Origin: DRYM01 sp964564025
GTDB taxonomy: Archaea > Thermoproteota > Thermoprotei_A > EX4484-217-1
DNA length: 64,000 bases
NCBI GenBank assembly: GCA_964564025.1
Contig: CAZLZO010000003.1
Span: 1-64,000 of the forward strand
Direction of reading: 5' to 3'
In this document: in pieces, positions 7,397-16,619 of the stretch
How positions within the stretch are numbered: position 1 is the first letter of the stretch
Layout of the letters: each line of letters opens with the position of its first letter
Made by a program: the position numbers and the translations under genes
Notes under the pieces: model-generated
Told to the model about the DNA's origin: nothing
Seen by the model: only the letters and a program-made list of their open reading frames with translations
Databases searched by the model: none

Positions 7397-7600
7397 TAAT
7401 TATACCACTTCCATCACTCACTATCTCCCATAAAATATGTAGGTATTGAATATTAAAGTATTCTTATACTGTAGTTGCAGTAGGTCTATAATCATCTATT
7501 TTAAACGTATGGAATATTTTGTTAAACTATCTTATACGTGACAATTATAAGAAGAACTTTAAAATATGTTATGATGTTTTACTCTTGAGGGATTCTGTAA

Positions 7601-8986
7601 ATGGTTGATTTCGATATTTTAATTAAGAATGGATTAGTTGTTACCATGGATTCTAAACGTAGGGTCCTTGAGGGAGGATATGTTGGAATTTTAGGGGATA
7701 AAATAGTTGAGGTTGGAAAGGATGCTTCTGGGAAAACAGCTGAGAAAGTAATTGATGCTAAAGGAGCAATAGTTATGCCTGGAATCATTTGTGGACACAC
7801 GCATCTTTACGGTATTTTACTTCGTGGTTCTCCATGGTTCACTAAAATAGAGCCTCCCTCAGATTTCATGCAAAACCTTCAGAGAATATGGTGGGCTATG
7901 GATGAAATTATGAACCATGAAGATGCCTATGCTAGTGCTCTTGCAGCCTCCTTTGAAATGATGAAGTCAGGAGTAACGTTGTTTGCAGATACATTCTCAG
8001 GACCCAATGCAATAGAGGGAGTTTTAGATAGAATAGAAGAGGCAGTGAAAAAAGTAGGTATTAGGGGAATTATAGCCTTCGAAGCAACTGAAAGACATAG
8101 TAGAGAAGAAGGAGAAAGGGGAATTAAGGAAAACGTTAGGTTTATTGAGAAAGTTAAAAAGGAAAAAGACCCCTTAGTAATGGGTATGATAAGCATTCAC
8201 GCATCATTTACAGTTACAAATCAGCTTCTAAAATGGGCAAGAGAACTTGCAAACAAATACAAAGTTCCAATAACATTACATACGTCCGAAGGTCTAGTAG
8301 ACCCATACCATAATTTGGAAAGATATGGAATGAGAACTTTTGAAAGACTATACAAAGTAGGTCTTTTAGGGCCAGATGTTGTTGCAGTTCATGCTGTTCA
8401 CGTAATTGATGATGAACTAAAGCTTATAGCTAAAACAGGAACCAAAATAGCTCATAATCCGCTTAGCAACATGCTAAACGCCGTAGGTGCACCGCCAATA
8501 CACAAGATGCTTAAAATGGGAGTAACTGTCACAATAGGTAACGATGGATATATTTTTGACCCATTTGAGAACATTAGAGGAGCCTATCTATTAGCAAAAG
8601 TTGCCTTTAAAGACCCAAGACTCATAACGCCTCTTGAAGCAATAGAAATGGCGACCATAAACGGAGCTAAAGCTTATGGAATAGAGAACAAGCTAGGATC
8701 TTTAGAACCAGGAAAGAAAGCCGACATAATAATAATTAAGCCAGAACTCATGCCTACACCGTTAAATGCAGAAACAGTCTATGGACACTTAGTAAACACA
8801 ATTGACGGAGATGATGTAAATACAGTCATAGTCAACGGTAAAATAGTTGTTGAAAATAGAAAGTCAAAAACGATATCTGAAAAAGAAGTCAACAAGATAT
8901 CGCAGGAAACAGCAGCAAAATTCTGGGAAAGACTGTTGAACAGGGGAGAGTATCAGCTAGACATTGTTAGAATTGAGAAACCATAA
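7601..8986 (+). CDS. SsnA-like aminohydrolase (amidohydrolase superfamily)
   Basis: A 461-residue cytosolic metal-dependent hydrolase. The metal ligands are visible: GHTHLY (H66, H68), a third His in ITLHTSEG, one in AVHAVHV and Asp in GNDGY. The early region (LQRIWWAMDEIMNHEDAYASAL, then EATERHSREEGERG) resembles SsnA, the putative aminohydrolase of bacterial purine-degradation clusters, more than guanine or S-adenosylhomocysteine deaminases. This comparison is from memory of the family and needs a search. If correct, it deaminates or opens a purine-derived heterocycle. It is a single gene with a TATA-like CTTTAAAAT element about 40 nt upstream. Other amidohydrolases of the same superfamily are at 32438, 34131 and 35955. 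Confidence 0.8.
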   Translation: MVDFDILIKNGLVVTMDSKRRVLEGGYVGILGDKIVEVGKDASGKTAEKVIDAKGAIVMPGIICGHTHLYGILLRGSPWFTKIEPPSDFMQNLQRIWWAMDEIMNHEDAYASALAASFEMMKSGVTLFADTFSGPNAIEGVLDRIEEAVKKVGIRGIIAFEATERHSREEGERGIKENVRFIEKVKKEKDPLVMGMISIHASFTVTNQLLKWARELANKYKVPITLHTSEGLVDPYHNLERYGMRTFERLYKVGLLGPDVVAVHAVHVIDDELKLIAKTGTKIAHNPLSNMLNAVGAPPIHKMLKMGVTVTIGNDGYIFDPFENIRGAYLLAKVAFKDPRLITPLEAIEMATINGAKAYGIENKLGSLEPGKKADIIIIKPELMPTPLNAETVYGHLVNTIDGDDVNTVIVNGKIVVENRKSKTISEKEVNKISQETAAKFWERLLNRGEYQLDIVRIEKP

Positions 8987-9056
8987 GTATCCTAAGGTTA
9001 ACTTTTAATTTAAAACCATACTACTAAATTTAGTGTGAATTAACAGGGTTAAAGAT

Positions 9057-9326
9057 ATGAAAGTTAAAGTAATGTTTTTTGGGAGAGCAAGAGACATTGT
9101 AGGTGATGATAAAGGATTCGTTGAATTGGAGCTTAAAGAAGGTGCATCGCTTAATGATCTTTTAGACAAAATTGCTGAAGATGTTAGTGAGAAATTTACT
9201 AAGAAATTTAGGAGCAAAACAATAATACTTATGACTGTTGTTAACGGTGTTTCAATAAATGATTTAAACTATGAATTAAAAGACGGCGATGCGGTAGCAT
9301 TTGTTCCTCCTAGTCAAGGCGGCTAA
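9057..9326 (+). CDS. moaD: MoaD-family ubiquitin-like sulfur carrier
   Basis: An 89-residue beta-grasp protein with the MoaD opening (VMFFGRARDIVG) and the C-terminal double glycine (PPSQGG) that is adenylated and thiocarboxylated. It would supply sulfur for the dithiolene of molybdopterin or tungstopterin, needed by the AOR at 1988-3970 with the MoeA proteins at 58189-61438. It could also act as an archaeal SAMP-type protein modifier, since the two roles overlap. No MoaE or E1-like enzyme lies beside it. It converges on a second ubiquitin-like gene with only 6 nt between stops. Confidence 0.85.
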   Translation: MKVKVMFFGRARDIVGDDKGFVELELKEGASLNDLLDKIAEDVSEKFTKKFRSKTIILMTVVNGVSINDLNYELKDGDAVAFVPPSQGG

Positions 9327-9332
9327 ATGTTT

Positions 9333-9539
9333 TTAACCACCTGAAGCAACAGGCATGATCACGTATTCTCCATTTTCTTCAACATAGTCTTCCTCAGTTA
9401 ATGGTTCACCATTTTTTAAAACTACAACGTCTTCTACAGTGTAGCCTAATTTGTGCATTAAGGTTTTCACTTTAACTTTACTTTTAAATTCAAGCTCCAC
9501 TATTTTTCCTTCACGTATGAGTTTAACCTTCACTTTCAC
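9333..9539 (-). CDS. TtuB/SAMP-like ubiquitin-like sulfur carrier
   Basis: A 68-residue beta-grasp protein that ends in ASGG, the tail needed for adenylation and thiocarboxylate formation. Its start overlaps the end of the TtuA-like gene by 17 nt, so both are translated from one message. In Thermus, TtuB donates sulfur to TtuA for 2-thiouridine in tRNA, and archaeal SAMP2-type proteins do the same. I infer the same role. It is distinct in sequence from the MoaD-type carrier encoded on the other strand. Confidence 0.8.
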   Translation of the reverse strand: MKVKVKLIREGKIVELEFKSKVKVKTLMHKLGYTVEDVVVLKNGEPLTEEDYVEENGEYVIMPVASGG

Positions 9540-10485
9540 TTCTCAACACCTTCTCCATAGCTAATCTTACCTTACAGAATGAACATGTTTCACTTGATGA
9601 AGGCATACCACATATTTTACACTTCCTTAATTTTTCTTCCTTAGGGGGATAATATTTGTTTAGTGCTGGTTGAATTTTCTCAAGAAACATTTTCACCAAA
9701 GTTATTTTAGATCCTGGAGTTACCTCCTCTAACTCATTAGATATTTTCCTAATTTGCTCATGAAATATTCGGGGTCTAAAGTGAGGACATACATTGTAGT
9801 TAAATGGAAGTTTACGTAGTAAAACGTAAAGTAAGGTTTCTTTCTCCGAAAAATAAACTAAGGGCTTAATTCTACTAATAAGCCCGTTTTTAGTGGGCGT
9901 TTTTAATTCAAGTTTCACTAAATCCTCTATTCTCCCAGCATAAACTGATGATAGTATGTACTGTATCATATCATCAAGGTTATGGCCTGTAGCTATAGCG
10001 TCTGCTTTAACCTCTAATGCAACCTTATTCATAATATATCTTTTCACAGTACCGCAAACACTGCATACAGGTCTTCGAATACCTGCCTTCCTACCATATA
10101 ATGCTATATTGTCTATTGTGAAGCCATAATGTTTCTTTAGGTTAAAAATAGTATATGGTATTTTTAGTATTTCAAAGTTCTTAACTGAGGCTTCAACACT
10201 ATCTTTAGAATACTCTTTACCAATGCCTAAATCTATAGTTAAACCATGAATTTCGAAGCCGAAATGATTAGATGCCTTACACATTAAATGAAGTAGGGTG
10301 ACACTATCCTTTCCCCCAGAAACCGCTACAAGAACCTTATTTATGTTCTTAAAGAGATTGTTTTCTGAAGATATTTTGAGAAACCTTTTCTCCATAAACT
10401 CTATGAAATGCTCTTTACATAAACTTAACCTAGCATATCTAAGCCTAACTCTAGCTTTCCTTCCACAACGACCGCATTTAACCAT
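9523..10485 (-). CDS. tRNA 2-thiouridine synthetase, TtuA/NcsA family
   Basis: A 320-residue cytosolic tRNA-thiolating enzyme. It has an N-terminal zinc ribbon (CGRCG, then C23 and H26), a PP-loop SGGKDS at residues 56-61 for ATP, the mid-protein cysteines CSVCGT and NVCPHF that hold the catalytic [4Fe-4S] cluster in TtuA/Ncs6 proteins, and a second C-terminal zinc ribbon (CKICG then CSFC). Length and motif order are standard for the TtuA group. It would activate U34 or U54 by adenylation and insert sulfur delivered by the overlapping ubiquitin-like carrier. Thiolated tRNA is typical of thermophiles, though not proof of one. Confidence 0.92.
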   Translation of the reverse strand: MVKCGRCGRKARVRLRYARLSLCKEHFIEFMEKRFLKISSENNLFKNINKVLVAVSGGKDSVTLLHLMCKASNHFGFEIHGLTIDLGIGKEYSKDSVEASVKNFEILKIPYTIFNLKKHYGFTIDNIALYGRKAGIRRPVCSVCGTVKRYIMNKVALEVKADAIATGHNLDDMIQYILSSVYAGRIEDLVKLELKTPTKNGLISRIKPLVYFSEKETLLYVLLRKLPFNYNVCPHFRPRIFHEQIRKISNELEEVTPGSKITLVKMFLEKIQPALNKYYPPKEEKLRKCKICGMPSSSETCSFCKVRLAMEKVLRSESEG

Positions 10486-10837
10486 TTTCTACCTATACCT
10501 CGGAATAAAAATTTAGTAGAGTTATAAAGTGGTTTCTTAAAGTATCAGAGCTCAGCTTTTTCTAAATACTTAATCACATATTTAGTTATTAATGCATAAA
10601 AGCTTTAACATTATTTAAAATGGTTATAATAGCTACTTCTATTGAGAGCACAGAGCAATAAGGCCTATTTAAAGCTCTTTAAACCTCTCTTACATAACCA
10701 GTTCATGTTAGCTTAATTAACTTTGGCATGGCCATTATCTTCTCTATCTTCAGTTTCAATTTTATTATATTCTCCTTCAGCTATTTTGAGAATTATTTAA
10801 TTATAACCCATACATCTTTTTAAAGTAATGCACGGAG
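10486..10837. other. Intergenic region, 352 bp, divergent promoters only
   Basis: No coding frame or RNA gene is evident. The stretch is AT-rich and lies between the leftward TtuA gene and the rightward aminotransferase. It holds an inverted TTTAAA gctc TTTAAA element at 10668-10683, which may be back-to-back TATA-like boxes but is not placed close to either start. A pyrimidine-rich stretch follows near 10739-10780. Nothing else stands out. Confidence 0.5.
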
Positions 10838-12049
10838 GTGTATGTACTGGTCGAAAGAATTTCGATAAGAGTACGTAGATTAAGAACACCCCTTGTAGCT
10901 AAGCTTTTAAGTAGACTGTGGGAACTTCGGTCAAAAGGTGTTAAGGTATACAACCTTTCTGCAGGCCAGCCGGGGTTCCAACCTCCAATAGAGGCAAGGC
11001 AGTATTTGAGTCAGCTTCTTCTTCAAAACTTTCCTGAACTTTACAAGTACACTCCTATTGAGGGTATAAGGGAGCTTAGAGAGGCTGTAGCGGAGGATCT
11101 TAGGGAAAACTATGGTTTTGAAATAGATCCTGAAACTCAAATAGTGATTACTGCTGGAGGAGAGGAGGCACTCTACCTATCATTACTAACTACGGTTAAT
11201 GAAGGAGAAGAGGTAATATTATTTGATCCAACATTTCTCGAGTATGAACCTCTAGTTAATCTCGTAGGTGGAAAACCCGTTTTCGTAAAGACTGTTGAGG
11301 AGAAAGGGTACCAACCAGACATAAACGATTTAATGGAGAAAATTAGTAGAAGAACAAAAGCACTAATAATAACAACACCTGATAATCCGACGGGAAGAAT
11401 TATAGGTGTTGAAGAAGCAAAAGCTATTGCCGATTTAGCTGAAGATTATGGATTCTGGGTTTTTAGTGATGAAACATACCAGTACATGGTTTTTGAAGGA
11501 GAACATGTACCTATGTATAGGTTTGATAATATACGTGATAGAATAGGTGTAATAGGGTCTTTCTCTAAAGACACAGGATTCTCAGGTTGGAGAATAGGAT
11601 ACGTTTATGGTCCTGAAGAATTCATTCAATCTCTAAAAAAGGCAAAAGAGTATATTACATTAAATACGTCAACTATAGCTCAATATGCTATTACATACTT
11701 TTTGAGAAGCAGGTTAAGAAACACGTACACTAAATTCATTGTTAACGAATATAGGAAAAGAAGAGACGTTTTATACAGCGAAATAAGAAAGAAGCTTCCA
11801 GAAGCAAAACCTTTCAATCCGCAAGGGGCATTTTACATGTTCGTTAACATGGAAGCATACATGAAGAAACATGGTTTCAAATCAAGCTTAGATTTAGCTA
11901 ATTATTTGCTGGAAAAAGCCTATGTAGCAACAATACCTGGAGAGGTATGTGGACCGACAAGCAATAGACATATTAGATTCTCCTTCAGCTCAATAACCAA
12001 GGAGGAGATAGTAGAGGCTATAGAAAAAGTTTCTGAAATTCTCAAATAA
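10838..12049 (+). CDS. Class I aminotransferase (PLP-dependent)
   Basis: A 403-residue fold-type I aminotransferase. Counting from the GTG at 10838, PLP-binding residues are visible: PDNPTG with N183, DETYQY with D211, SFSKD with the Schiff-base K244, and GWRIGYV with the substrate-carboxylate Arg before the C-terminal domain. The family transfers amino groups between Asp, Glu, aromatic or branched amino acids and 2-oxo acids; the exact substrate is not visible. The start is unsettled. The only strong ribosome site, GGAGGT at 10834-10839, overlaps the GTG, and an in-frame CTG at 10847 lies at ideal spacing. An ATG at 10842 is out of frame. Homologous N-termini begin near the RVRRLRTPLV element, which fits either start. 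Confidence 0.9.
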   Translation: MYVLVERISIRVRRLRTPLVAKLLSRLWELRSKGVKVYNLSAGQPGFQPPIEARQYLSQLLLQNFPELYKYTPIEGIRELREAVAEDLRENYGFEIDPETQIVITAGGEEALYLSLLTTVNEGEEVILFDPTFLEYEPLVNLVGGKPVFVKTVEEKGYQPDINDLMEKISRRTKALIITTPDNPTGRIIGVEEAKAIADLAEDYGFWVFSDETYQYMVFEGEHVPMYRFDNIRDRIGVIGSFSKDTGFSGWRIGYVYGPEEFIQSLKKAKEYITLNTSTIAQYAITYFLRSRLRNTYTKFIVNEYRKRRDVLYSEIRKKLPEAKPFNPQGAFYMFVNMEAYMKKHGFKSSLDLANYLLEKAYVATIPGEVCGPTSNRHIRFSFSSITKEEIVEAIEKVSEILK

Positions 12050-12232
12050 AACTTCACCTAGCTTTTCAACATACACTTTAAACTTCTGACCTTAAATATT
12101 TACAAGCTATTTCTTAGAGCATTTAAAACAATAAATATTGCATTTAAGAATCTGTATAAAACAATTGTAAATAATATTGCTTACGTTAATATTAATAATA
12201 GTAAATATATTTGTTTTCCTAGGCGATATTAC

Positions 12233-13000
12233 ATGAAGAATACGGGCAAATTTATGATAATCATCGTTACTATGCTATTAATAACTATTCCAGTAATTTA
12301 CATGGCTTTTCCAGTAAACGTGAAAAGTAAAGTATTCATCTATTGTGGCGCTGGATTAAAACCTGCTATGGATGAAATAGCTGTTATGTTTGAAAAGAAA
12401 TATGGTGTAAGTGTTGAAATAACTTATGGCGGTATTGGAGCCATAGCTTCTCAATTCTTTTCTACGAAAATAGGTGATGTATTTATAGTTCCCGATCCAC
12501 TATACTTTAATAAATTAAGAGATGAAGGATATGTAAAGTATTTTGAAAAAATACTTGTTTTTAAACCTGTTATAGCATTTAAAAGTGGTAATTCAAAACA
12601 TATTAAATCATTAATGGATCTTTTAAGGGATGATGTGAAAGTTGGCTTAGGTGATCCTAGAATTCCTGCTATAGGGAGGGCTGCAAAGCAAGTTCTGGAA
12701 AATGCTGGAATAGTTAACGAGGTTTTTAATAAAACAATAGTCTACACTTCTACGGTTAATGAATTAGCAACATACATTAAAGCGAATGCCATAGATGCTG
12801 CAATAGTATGGAAAGCTGTAGCTATAGCTTATGGATTAGAGTATATTGAGATAGATGAAAAATATAATGTTGAATATCCTGTTTACGCTGTTGTCTTAAC
12901 CACAACGAATAATGAAAAGGCTTCATTAGATTTCATTAACTTTCTAAAATCTGATGAAGCAAGAAATATTTTTATTAAGAAGGGTTTCTCTCCTGCTTAA
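12233..13000 (+). CDS. ModA/WtpA-like oxyanion-binding protein (orphan)
   Basis: A 255-residue exported solute-binding protein with an N-terminal signal or anchor (residues 7-27) and the periplasmic-binding type II fold: YCGAGLKPAMDEIAVMFEKK, then GDVFIVPDPLYF, then AIGRAAKQVLENAG and a late AIVWKAVA. These match molybdate/tungstate-binding proteins. No permease or ATPase gene of a Mod/Wtp system lies beside it, so it must work with components elsewhere or serve another anion. Its 3' end overlaps the convergent LivM-like gene by 26 nt. Tungstate or molybdate supply would fit the AOR and MoeA genes of this window; this is inference. Confidence 0.75.
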   Translation: MKNTGKFMIIIVTMLLITIPVIYMAFPVNVKSKVFIYCGAGLKPAMDEIAVMFEKKYGVSVEITYGGIGAIASQFFSTKIGDVFIVPDPLYFNKLRDEGYVKYFEKILVFKPVIAFKSGNSKHIKSLMDLLRDDVKVGLGDPRIPAIGRAAKQVLENAGIVNEVFNKTIVYTSTVNELATYIKANAIDAAIVWKAVAIAYGLEYIEIDEKYNVEYPVYAVVLTTTNNEKASLDFINFLKSDEARNIFIKKGFSPA

Positions 13001-14039
13001 GTTTCTTGATAACTTTCTCAAAATCAATTGTTTTACTAGGTTTTTCAGGAAGAATACCTTGTGGTCTGTAAAGTAGTATTATGATTAGCACTATTCCAAA
13101 TATTATGTAGCTTAAGTAGTTTACGTCGAAAGGCGCAGATATCATGTACTTATATTGCATGATAAGTCTCTCAGTTAATACGTAAATTAATGCTCCAATA
13201 GCTGCGCCAATATTGTTACCCGCTCCCCCGAGTATTACCATAACCCATACAATGAATGTTTTTAAAGGCATAAAGTCGTCTGCGTGGATAGACTTTGTAT
13301 AGAAAGCATATAAAACACCTGCCATACCGGCTATTGCTGAGCCTATTACTAAAACTTGCATTCTAATTTTAACAACATTTTTGCCGAAAGCTTCAGCAGC
13401 TAATTCATTATCTCTAAGGGCTCTTATAAGTCTTCCAAAAGGGGATCTTACAAGTTTTTCAATAAAATACCATGCCATAAAAGCTATAAACAACATAATG
13501 CCTACTTGAATTATTTCCTTTAAACCCACAGGTAGCCAGGCGAAAAGGTCCGGTACAGAAACTCCAAGAGAACCACATATTAATGGCTCATAGTTTCTAG
13601 CAAATATTCTAAGCAGTTCACCACTTGCTAGAAGAGTTATGCCTAAATAGCTTTCTTTAAGCCTTATGGCTGGGTATGAAGCTAAATATCCTAAGATACC
13701 TCCAATAGCTCCACCTAAAAGCAGTAGCGTTATAAATAATGTTATCGATAAACCTGGGTTTTCAGCTAATAATTTTGAAACTTCAGTAGCATATACTACG
13801 TTAGCAGTACAGTATGGTCCAAAGCTACCTATTTCACTTGAGTAAAGACTCATAATAGTCCTTGTAGCCAATGCCCCTGCTGTAAATGCTCCTCCAGCAA
13901 AGAAAAGAACTTTACCGAAGTTTGAAATGCCAGTGTATCCGTATTCTAAATTAAGACTTATTGAAAGCATTAGGTATATTGAGAAGAACGCTGAAACATC
14001 TATTGCGAATCTTAAAGGATCAGTTATTCCAAGGATCAT
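12975..14039 (-). CDS. livM: ABC transporter permease, LivM type
   Basis: A 354-residue membrane protein with about eight to nine hydrophobic helices and the LivM-type motif (GRLIRALRDNELAAEAFGKNV) in the cytoplasmic loop that meets the ATPase. Central GLY/ALA-rich helices (AIAGMAGVLYAFYTKSI) are typical of the BPD_transp_2 family. Its start overlaps the end of the LivH-like gene by 4 nt (ATGA), so the pair is co-translated. It should form one half of the channel of a branched-chain amino acid, amide or urea importer with the binding protein and ATPases at 15150-18091. The substrate is not set by sequence. Confidence 0.88.
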   Translation of the reverse strand: MILGITDPLRFAIDVSAFFSIYLMLSISLNLEYGYTGISNFGKVLFFAGGAFTAGALATRTIMSLYSSEIGSFGPYCTANVVYATEVSKLLAENPGLSITLFITLLLLGGAIGGILGYLASYPAIRLKESYLGITLLASGELLRIFARNYEPLICGSLGVSVPDLFAWLPVGLKEIIQVGIMLFIAFMAWYFIEKLVRSPFGRLIRALRDNELAAEAFGKNVVKIRMQVLVIGSAIAGMAGVLYAFYTKSIHADDFMPLKTFIVWVMVILGGAGNNIGAAIGALIYVLTERLIMQYKYMISAPFDVNYLSYIIFGIVLIIILLYRPQGILPEKPSKTIDFEKVIKKLKQERNPS

Positions 14040-14980
14040 TGTTTTCTAACACCTCTAAGCTTCGTCGCTATTTTTTCAAGTTTAATTTTGGAAGTTATGC
14101 CCTCGGGCATTAGAAGAAGCGTAGCTATCAATATTGCGAAAGGTATTGCTGGCCTATAAGCTGTTGATAAATTAAATGGGGGATTAGCTAGTACTTGTAT
14201 ACCGATGACTTCAGCAAATCCGACGATATATCCTCCTAGCATTGCTCCATAAATATTTGATAAACCTCCCAATATTGATGATGAGAACACTCTTAAGAGA
14301 AGCATCCAACCTATTTCTGGATTAGCAGGCATTCTGAAAGGTACTAATGCTCCAGCTAATCCGGCTAATCCTCCAGCTAAAAACCATGAGACAGCATATA
14401 CTTTATTAACGTCAACTCCTAATACCTCAGCTAAATCGGGGTTTTCTATTGCTGCTCTCATAGCTATTCCAAACTTTGTTTTAGTAAGGAGAATATAAAG
14501 GGTAATTACTAAAGCAATTGTTAATGCGGATGAAACTATGAGTAAGCCAGGTATGAATACTGCTTCACTAAGTTGTAAGCCGAAGTCTCTAAAAATAAAC
14601 CCCCTAGATATGATCTTGTAAACGTTTGTTAAGCTATCAGCGTATATGTGAAGTATAGATCTTAAAGCAACTTCTATAGCTATTGAAGCAACCATTAACC
14701 CAACAATACTTGTACCTCTACTGTTAAGAGGTTTAAACACTAGCAAGTATGAAAGTAAAGCCACACATCCCGAAATAAGAAACGCTGCTGGTAACGTAAA
14801 GTATGGACTTATCTTATGGAATGCAAGAAAATAGTAAGCAACATAAATACCTACTGTAGCGAAATCACCATGTGCAAAGTTAGGTATTTTCAATGTAATA
14901 TAGGTTAATGTTAGCCCTATGGAAAGCAGTACCAGGAGGTTCCCAAATATTATCGCGTCTATTAGCAAAGTTGCATTCAT
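14036..14980 (-). CDS. livH: ABC transporter permease, LivH type
   Basis: A 314-residue membrane protein of the BPD_transp_2 family. The N-terminal helix is followed by PNFAHGDFATVGIYVAYYF, a LivH signature, and the coupling loop carries GIAMRAAIENPDLAEVLGVD. It is the first gene of a two-gene leftward unit; the partner LivM gene overlaps by 4 nt. Upstream lies a TATA-like TTTAAAAA element (about 15036-15045) with an inverted repeat immediately downstream (15012-15034). The ATPases and binding protein are encoded rightward from the same intergenic region, so both halves can respond to one regulator. Confidence 0.88.
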   Translation of the reverse strand: MNATLLIDAIIFGNLLVLLSIGLTLTYITLKIPNFAHGDFATVGIYVAYYFLAFHKISPYFTLPAAFLISGCVALLSYLLVFKPLNSRGTSIVGLMVASIAIEVALRSILHIYADSLTNVYKIISRGFIFRDFGLQLSEAVFIPGLLIVSSALTIALVITLYILLTKTKFGIAMRAAIENPDLAEVLGVDVNKVYAVSWFLAGGLAGLAGALVPFRMPANPEIGWMLLLRVFSSSILGGLSNIYGAMLGGYIVGFAEVIGIQVLANPPFNLSTAYRPAIPFAILIATLLLMPEGITSKIKLEKIATKLRGVRKQ

Positions 14981-15011
14981 TCTTTATCCCTTATCTTACA
15001 GGTTAGGCGTT

Positions 15012-15034
15012 GTGGTGGAAATGGTTTCCCACAC
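15012..15034. promoter_or_regulatory. Imperfect inverted repeat in the livH promoter (possible operator)
   Basis: Arms 15012-15021 (gtggtggaaa) and 15025-15034 (tttcccacac) pair at 8 of 10 positions around a 3-nt centre. For the leftward livH gene this lies just downstream of a TATA-like element at 15036-15045, over the expected transcription start, where archaeal repressors often bind. The Lrp-family regulator at 19956-20411 is one possible binder. The repeat is seen; its function is inferred. Confidence 0.35.
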
Positions 15035-15149
15035 TTTTTTAAACTTATTTCCATTTAACCTATAAGAAAAACCTATATATACTACCTAGATTTGAATTAA
15101 ACCTCAATAAGCTACAATATAAATCTTTCGATGAAAAGGTGATGAGTAA

Positions 15150-16475
15150 ATGGAAAAAGCTCTACTTAACCTAATTGCGGGATTAATAGTAGGTTTAATT
15201 ATTGGCGGAGGATTGGTATACGCGTTTGCAGAAGCCCCTGCACAAACAGTAACAACAACCATAACTGAAACTGCAGGTGCTGGAGCAACAGTAACTGTTA
15301 CGGAAACTACTACAGTAACTAAGACGCAAGCCGCTGCAACATTACCTGAAGAAATTCCAATAGGAGTTTTACTGCCATTATCAGGAGATCTTTCCTCTTT
15401 CGGTGAGAAATGGAAAAACGCAATGGTACTTGCTGAACAAGACATTAATGAATATGTTGCAAAAATGGGGTTAAACGTTAAGTTCAAGTTTTACATCGAA
15501 GACACTAAGACCTCACCCGAAGGCGCATTAGCAGCGCTTCAAACGTTAGCTGCTAAAGGAATAAAGCTTGTAATAGGTCCAGCAGCAAGTTCTGAAGTAG
15601 CAGCTGTGAAGAGCTATGCTGACGCTAACAAAATAGTCATATTTAGTCCATCATCTACTGCGCCAAGCCTAGCTATACCCAATGACTACATATTCAGGAA
15701 TGTTGTTACAGATATATACCAAGGAAAAGCATTAGCGAGACTTATGTGGGATAGTGGAGTAAGAAAGGTTGTTGCAATATATAGGGGAGATGACTGGGGT
15801 GTTGGACTTTTTGAAGTAACTAAGAAGAGATTTGAAGAACTAGGTGGAACAATGGAAGGTGTTAAGTATGATCCAGCTGCAACAGAGCTTTCAGCGGAAG
15901 TTAGAAAAGCATCTAGCTTAGTAAGTCAGTTCGGTGCTGGAGAAGACGTTGCTGTACTTTTAATATCCTTTGAAGACGATGGAATAAGTGTCTTAACATT
16001 AGCAGCAAACGACCCTGTACTTTCACAAGTTAAATGGTTTGGTACTGATGGTATAACGTATTCAACTAAAATAGCTGAACAAATAGGAGACATAATGGTT
16101 AAACTTAATGTCATGTCGACGTTAATGGTTCCACCTGAATCACCTAAGAAAACAGCTTTCATGGAAAGATATGAATCTAAATTCGGCGTAGAACCTGACT
16201 CATATACGCTAAATATTTACGACAACGCATGGATTCTCGCGTTAGCGGTTTTAGAAACTGAAAAATATGATGGTGAAACCATAGCGAAAATACTTCCAGA
16301 TGTAGCTGAGAAGTACTTCGGAGTTTCAGGCTGGACTAACCTTGATGAAGTAGGAGATAGGTTACCTACAGATTACACAATAGCTAAAGTTGTTGAAGAA
16401 GACGGCAAATACGTATGGGTAGATGCTGGAAAATACGTTCCCGCAACAGACACTATTCAGTGGTTTGGCAGCTGA
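15150..16475 (+). CDS. ABC transporter substrate-binding protein, LivK type
   Basis: A 441-residue exported receptor. Residues 8-28 are a hydrophobic signal/anchor, residues 30-65 a Thr/Val/Ala-rich stalk with TVTET-type repeats, and the rest a type I periplasmic-binding fold (IPIGVLLPLSGDLSSFGEKW, later PAASSEVAAVKSYADANKIV and PSSTAPSLA). This is the family that binds branched-chain amino acids, amides or urea. A GGTGATGA ribosome site sits before the ATG. It starts the rightward unit with the two ATPases, opposite to the permease pair at 12975-14980. Similar Thr-rich stalks occur in the other binding proteins of this window. Confidence 0.9.
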   Translation: MEKALLNLIAGLIVGLIIGGGLVYAFAEAPAQTVTTTITETAGAGATVTVTETTTVTKTQAAATLPEEIPIGVLLPLSGDLSSFGEKWKNAMVLAEQDINEYVAKMGLNVKFKFYIEDTKTSPEGALAALQTLAAKGIKLVIGPAASSEVAAVKSYADANKIVIFSPSSTAPSLAIPNDYIFRNVVTDIYQGKALARLMWDSGVRKVVAIYRGDDWGVGLFEVTKKRFEELGGTMEGVKYDPAATELSAEVRKASSLVSQFGAGEDVAVLLISFEDDGISVLTLAANDPVLSQVKWFGTDGITYSTKIAEQIGDIMVKLNVMSTLMVPPESPKKTAFMERYESKFGVEPDSYTLNIYDNAWILALAVLETEKYDGETIAKILPDVAEKYFGVSGWTNLDEVGDRLPTDYTIAKVVEEDGKYVWVDAGKYVPATDTIQWFGS

Positions 16476-16619
16476 AAATAACTAAATAATCTAATATTTT
16501 TTAACAAAATTCCCATGTTAATTAAAATTAGTTAGCATGCTTCAGAAAAGTTAAAATATCCCACATTTTTCTCCTTACTACAGTATTAGATGATGGAAAA
16601 ATGGAGGTCTACGGAGTTA

